Origin: Phylloscopus collybita
Taxonomy: Eukaryota > Chordata > Aves > Passeriformes > Phylloscopidae
Reading direction: 5' to 3'
Length of the DNA: 64,000 bases
Assembly: GCA_027886175.1 (NCBI GenBank)
Contig: JAJNNQ010000026.1
Location: 27,236,001 to 27,300,000, forward strand
The notes beneath the pieces were generated by a model, which made no database searches, was not told the DNA's origin, and saw nothing but the letters and a program-made list of their open reading frames with translations. Shown piece after piece: positions 60,721-64,000 of this stretch. Each line of letters opens with the position of its first letter. Position 1 is the stretch's first letter. Both the position numbers and the translations under genes were made by a program.

Positions 60721-63149
60721 TGCCAGCCTGAGAGTGACATTTTAGTTAAACCACAAGAAAATGCACAGGGGTTGCTGTGAGCTTCTCTTGCAAGAAGATT
60801 TGAGTTGCCAACTATGACTATGTGCAAATTTTCTCGTATCCTGGCACAACTGTTTGACAGAGGATCAGACTTAAACATCATAAGGGAGGCACAGCTGTTC
60901 CCAAATGTTAAAAGCTACTGCAGCAAAACCTTTGCTTTTGCTAGACTGGTAGTGATACAAAGTATGTTATACATACATGCACATGTGTGTGTTCTCCATT
61001 ATTTTTTACTTATTAATTTATATATAAAGCTTCATCTTGTCTTTCACTCAAATGAAGACCTTTAGTATTCTCCAAGTAACAAAAGGCATATAAACACCTT
61101 ATGAAAGCAAGAATCTTTTGTAGGTCTGAAGACAGAGGTAACACTTAATTCAGGCTACCTTATGGTCTTAATACAGTAATGTTCATAACTTCTCTATTAA
61201 AGAATATTTTAAAACAGAAGTGGAGAAACACTTTGCATCAGAATGGCTAGATACACAGAATGTGTTGGATTAGTAGGAGCAAAAAACTCTCACAACCCCA
61301 AATTCAAAACCTCCTAAATTCATACTCATCTTGTATTATTTCATTATATGCCTGGGGAGCAATGCTGGATGCCTGTGGGTGCTCACCACGGGTGCATGAG
61401 GAGTTAAAGTTTTGTCCAGACAGCACACAGAAAGTTGAAGAGACCATGCATCTTCTGGATGAGTCTGCTGCTTAACATAACAGAGACGTGCAAGTTTTCA
61501 AAGTACAGTGTTCCTGCACTTCTATCTTTACAGCAAGGATGACAGGCTTGTGCTAACACAGCACTCATCTGGTCTTTTCAAAATCTCAGCTGGATGAAAA
61601 TATCACACACCTCCTTCTACACAAATCCCAGATCATCCCATGGCCAATGCCACTGACAGCAATCAGTATGTATGGATTAAGCTTGTCCATACTATTTCAA
61701 GGTGAATTTAGTCCCTCCTTCCGTGCACAGGTTTTTAATAGGACCTTAATTTTGTATGATTCCTGTTTTTTTGTGTTATCTACGTGGGGTTTCTCTTGAC
61801 TTATCAGCTAGTAACCTTTTAAAAACTCAGACAGATGCATTCATTTTCACTGGTTCTAATCCATTAACAATGACCAGAGCCTCAATTTGGTATATGATAA
61901 TCTTCTCCTTTCTGTGACACTGAAAAGGCTAATCATATCAGAAGATCCAGTCTGAGAGAAAAAACTGAATTATATTTATATTATCTCCTAGGGCCTGATT
62001 ATGTCTATCAACAGTTTAATTACATAATTTTATTTTTACTTTCTTATCATTTCAGAAGATGAAAATATCAGTGGGTTAATAAATTCTTCCTTTGACATTC
62101 AAATGCAATCTGCAAGCAACAGATTTTCAATGTCATCATGATGACCTTTTGTATTTATGTACCGATTTTCTAAAATGAACATATCAAATTTACTTAATTC
62201 TCTTAACAGCACCACTTACAATTCTATACTACAGAAAACTATGGAATAATTAATTTTTGTAATTATAATATCTACATATATTTAATATACACATATTTCC
62301 ACATACTGTGTCAGCCATCCTCCTTATATGTACATGCTAGTGAATCGAAAGTCTTCTTCCTGCATGTGTATGTTATAAAATTTAGATTTTAGTATGTGGT
62401 GATGTAATGGAATAAAATGCCTACCATTTTTTTAATAGAATACCATATATGAACAAATCATTGCCAATAAAATGTGCATAATAGATCAAGGTGTCTTGGA
62501 TACCAAAAGAAGGAAAGGTCTGTACCTAATTTGGGTTTCTAACTCGCTTTACAGTATTTTGTGTCTTATAAATTATTGTTGTAGACTCTGAAAAGGACTA
62601 TATTTGTTCTTCTAGTTGATGCACACCAGCCAAATTCATTAAGCCTTCTGAGTTCAAAGGCTAAATACAGATGTATAGCAGACATCAAATAGTACCAAAG
62701 AGATGAAAGAACATGATAATGACAATACCAAAGGTTCAAGCACAGCATCTGTCACTGCTCAGTGGAAGGAGCCTAGGCAATCATATAATAACAAAATGCA
62801 TAATGTTATTTCCTGAGTGTGCTGTCTTGGGCTTAGCCAGACACAGCATCTTTGCAGTTGACGGGCAATATTTTTAATTCCATGAATTGGTCCAGTTACA
62901 TTTTTAATCCATCTAAACTGTGTAAACACAACAAAGTTCCCTGGCTGAACTCCTCTCTGAGTGAAGAAACACCACCTCTGCTCTGTTTGGCCAGGCAGTC
63001 TCTGGTTTTACTTCATTTCCTTTGCTACTTTTAGTGGAAGGTCCTGAGTGTCTTACCCATCTTTGCTATGCCACACCCCAAGCTCATGCCTTGTTCAGCT
63101 AGTACTATGAGTACTAGAGTTCTATCTAGTGCATGTTAACAATCCTTAG
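60721..63149. other. Unique AT-rich noncoding DNA
   Basis: About 2.4 kb with no gene or firm repeat. The stretch 61850-62240 is complex AT-rich DNA that could include conserved noncoding sequence, but nothing specific supports this. Confidence 0.5.
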
Positions 63150-63870
63150 TATAAAAGCTACCCACAAAGCTCTTATCATACTTCATGATAATCTGATTCC
63201 TCTCCAGTTTCAGAACACCTGTTTGGAGACACAGGAAACCAGAACTGTACACAGCATTCAAAAAACTAACACACATGTCCAGCTGCATAAAGTTTTATGT
63301 TTGGTGCTCTTCTTCTTTCTAAAAATTCCAAGCATTGCATTTGCTGGTTTTGATCGATGCTGAACTTTTGGCTCACCTTATCACAGAACAGTCTGTTGCA
63401 ACTCCTGTATCTCATTCCTTGTGGTATTTGTTAGCTAATAGTCTATTGCTCACTGTCCAAAGGGAGGATTGCTTCTATTTCCCCTGTGCATCACTCCACA
63501 TCTGAATTTCATTTCAATATGAGGTCACAGTGTCATCTGATCCATCTGCAGTTCTTGACAACAGTCCTTCTAAATAACATGACATTTAGCATTTCTTTAC
63601 TCATCCCTTTACAAACCACTTGTAAGTGTTCTGATCACATACATTATATGGGATTACACTGGTGATACACATACACCATAAAAAATGAAAATATATTCCC
63701 GAACTCTGATACTATCCTTTAGTCAGTTGTCTTCCGTGGGGAATCCCCCTTTTTATCCCAGGGTAGCTCTGTTTAGGAGGCTTTGCTGAAGGACCCTGTC
63801 AAAAGCCTTTGGTATGATCCGAGGAGATCACATTAAATATTTCCCCTTCAAGTGGTCATGGAAAACCACA
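63150..63870 (-). mobile_element. Ancient CR1-like LINE fragment
   Basis: Read on the plus strand, the blocks follow the antisense order of old CR1/L3-type LINEs. They are ACCAGAACTGTACACAGCATTC near 63239-63260, then CCAAGCATTGCATTTGCTGGTTTTG near 63329-63353. Next come GCATCACTCCACATCTGAATTTCA near 63488-63511 and GGTCACAGTGTCATCTG near 63523-63539. Then TGGGGAATCCCC near 63738, and CTGTCAAAAGCCTTTGGTATG near 63797-63817. In a live element these lie from the 3' untranslated region into the end of ORF2. The spacing agrees, but substitutions and indels are heavy and no frame survives. It is clearly older than the octamer-tailed CR1 copies in the window. Boundaries are approximate. Confidence 0.72.
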
Positions 63871-64000
63871 GAGTGTGCCAGTGGGTTATAGAGCTTAAGT
63901 CTCCTTTGCAAAGTCACCCTGACTCTGCCACAGCCTCACATAATTCACATGTGTACTAATTTTACTTTTTATTTTACCTTATCTAAAGGTAGACTTTTAA
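63871..64000. other. Window edge, noncoding
   Basis: The last 130 bases show no gene. They may still belong to the decayed LINE fragment immediately upstream, but the match can no longer be followed. Confidence 0.4.

Noticed and set aside
1..64000. CRISPR arrays, bacterial operons, phage or plasmid features
   Set aside because: The window is vertebrate nuclear DNA by its repeats. No regularly spaced repeats or prokaryotic gene organisation were seen.

Overview
The window reads as noncoding nuclear DNA from a bird, most likely a songbird. The evidence is repeat content. At least six fragments of CR1, the dominant avian LINE, are recognisable by their 3' tails (ATTCTATG-type octamers, seen as TCATAGAAT when inverted), their 5' truncation and their familiar antisense wording. 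There is also one solo long terminal repeat of a type I associate with songbird ERVL-like endogenous retroviruses. The assignment to songbirds rests on remembered resemblance of that LTR and is inference. The sequence is AT-rich, poor in CpG, and has stop codons in all frames every few hundred bases at most.

No protein-coding gene, tRNA, rRNA or recognisable small RNA could be supported. The longest open frames (about 130 to 180 codons) lie either antisense to CR1 copies, in GC-richer patches where several frames are open at once, or have no recognisable domain. The only protein-like signal is a decayed reverse transcriptase remnant inside the CR1 copy at 44198-45173: a SGVPQ-type block and an F-x-DD box lying in different frames. 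The window is therefore best described as intergenic or deep intronic.

Layout. 1-10 kb: one CR1 (814-1402), a perfect 17-bp hairpin (3695-3734) and an (AT)n microsatellite (9119-9155). 10-25 kb: mostly unique DNA, with a 34-bp tandem duplication (15866-15933), a small perfect hairpin (16678-16701) and unassigned GC-richer patches near 13.8 and 21.4 kb. 25-36 kb: a degenerate, older CR1-like LINE (26830-27440), two stretches that look like candidate conserved noncoding elements (25790-26320 and 28440-28640), a 31-bp tandem duplication (33996-34057) and a short CR1 tail (35046-35125). 36-46 kb: an ancient palindromic repeat scrap (36010-36095) and CR1 copies in both orientations (40214-40612, 44198-45173, 45592-45705). 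46-55 kb: a candidate homeodomain-site cluster (47400-47560), short tandem duplications, a CR1 (51222-51715) and the solo LTR (54434-55203). 55-64 kb: unique DNA, an ancient repeat scrap (59330-59582), a GC-richer patch (60380-60720) and an ancient CR1-like LINE fragment (63150-63870).

There are no genes here to work together as a pathway. I did not find a previously undescribed system. The observations most worth checking are the two or three candidate regulatory stretches, the 17-bp hairpin, and the layered ages of the LINE and repeat relics.
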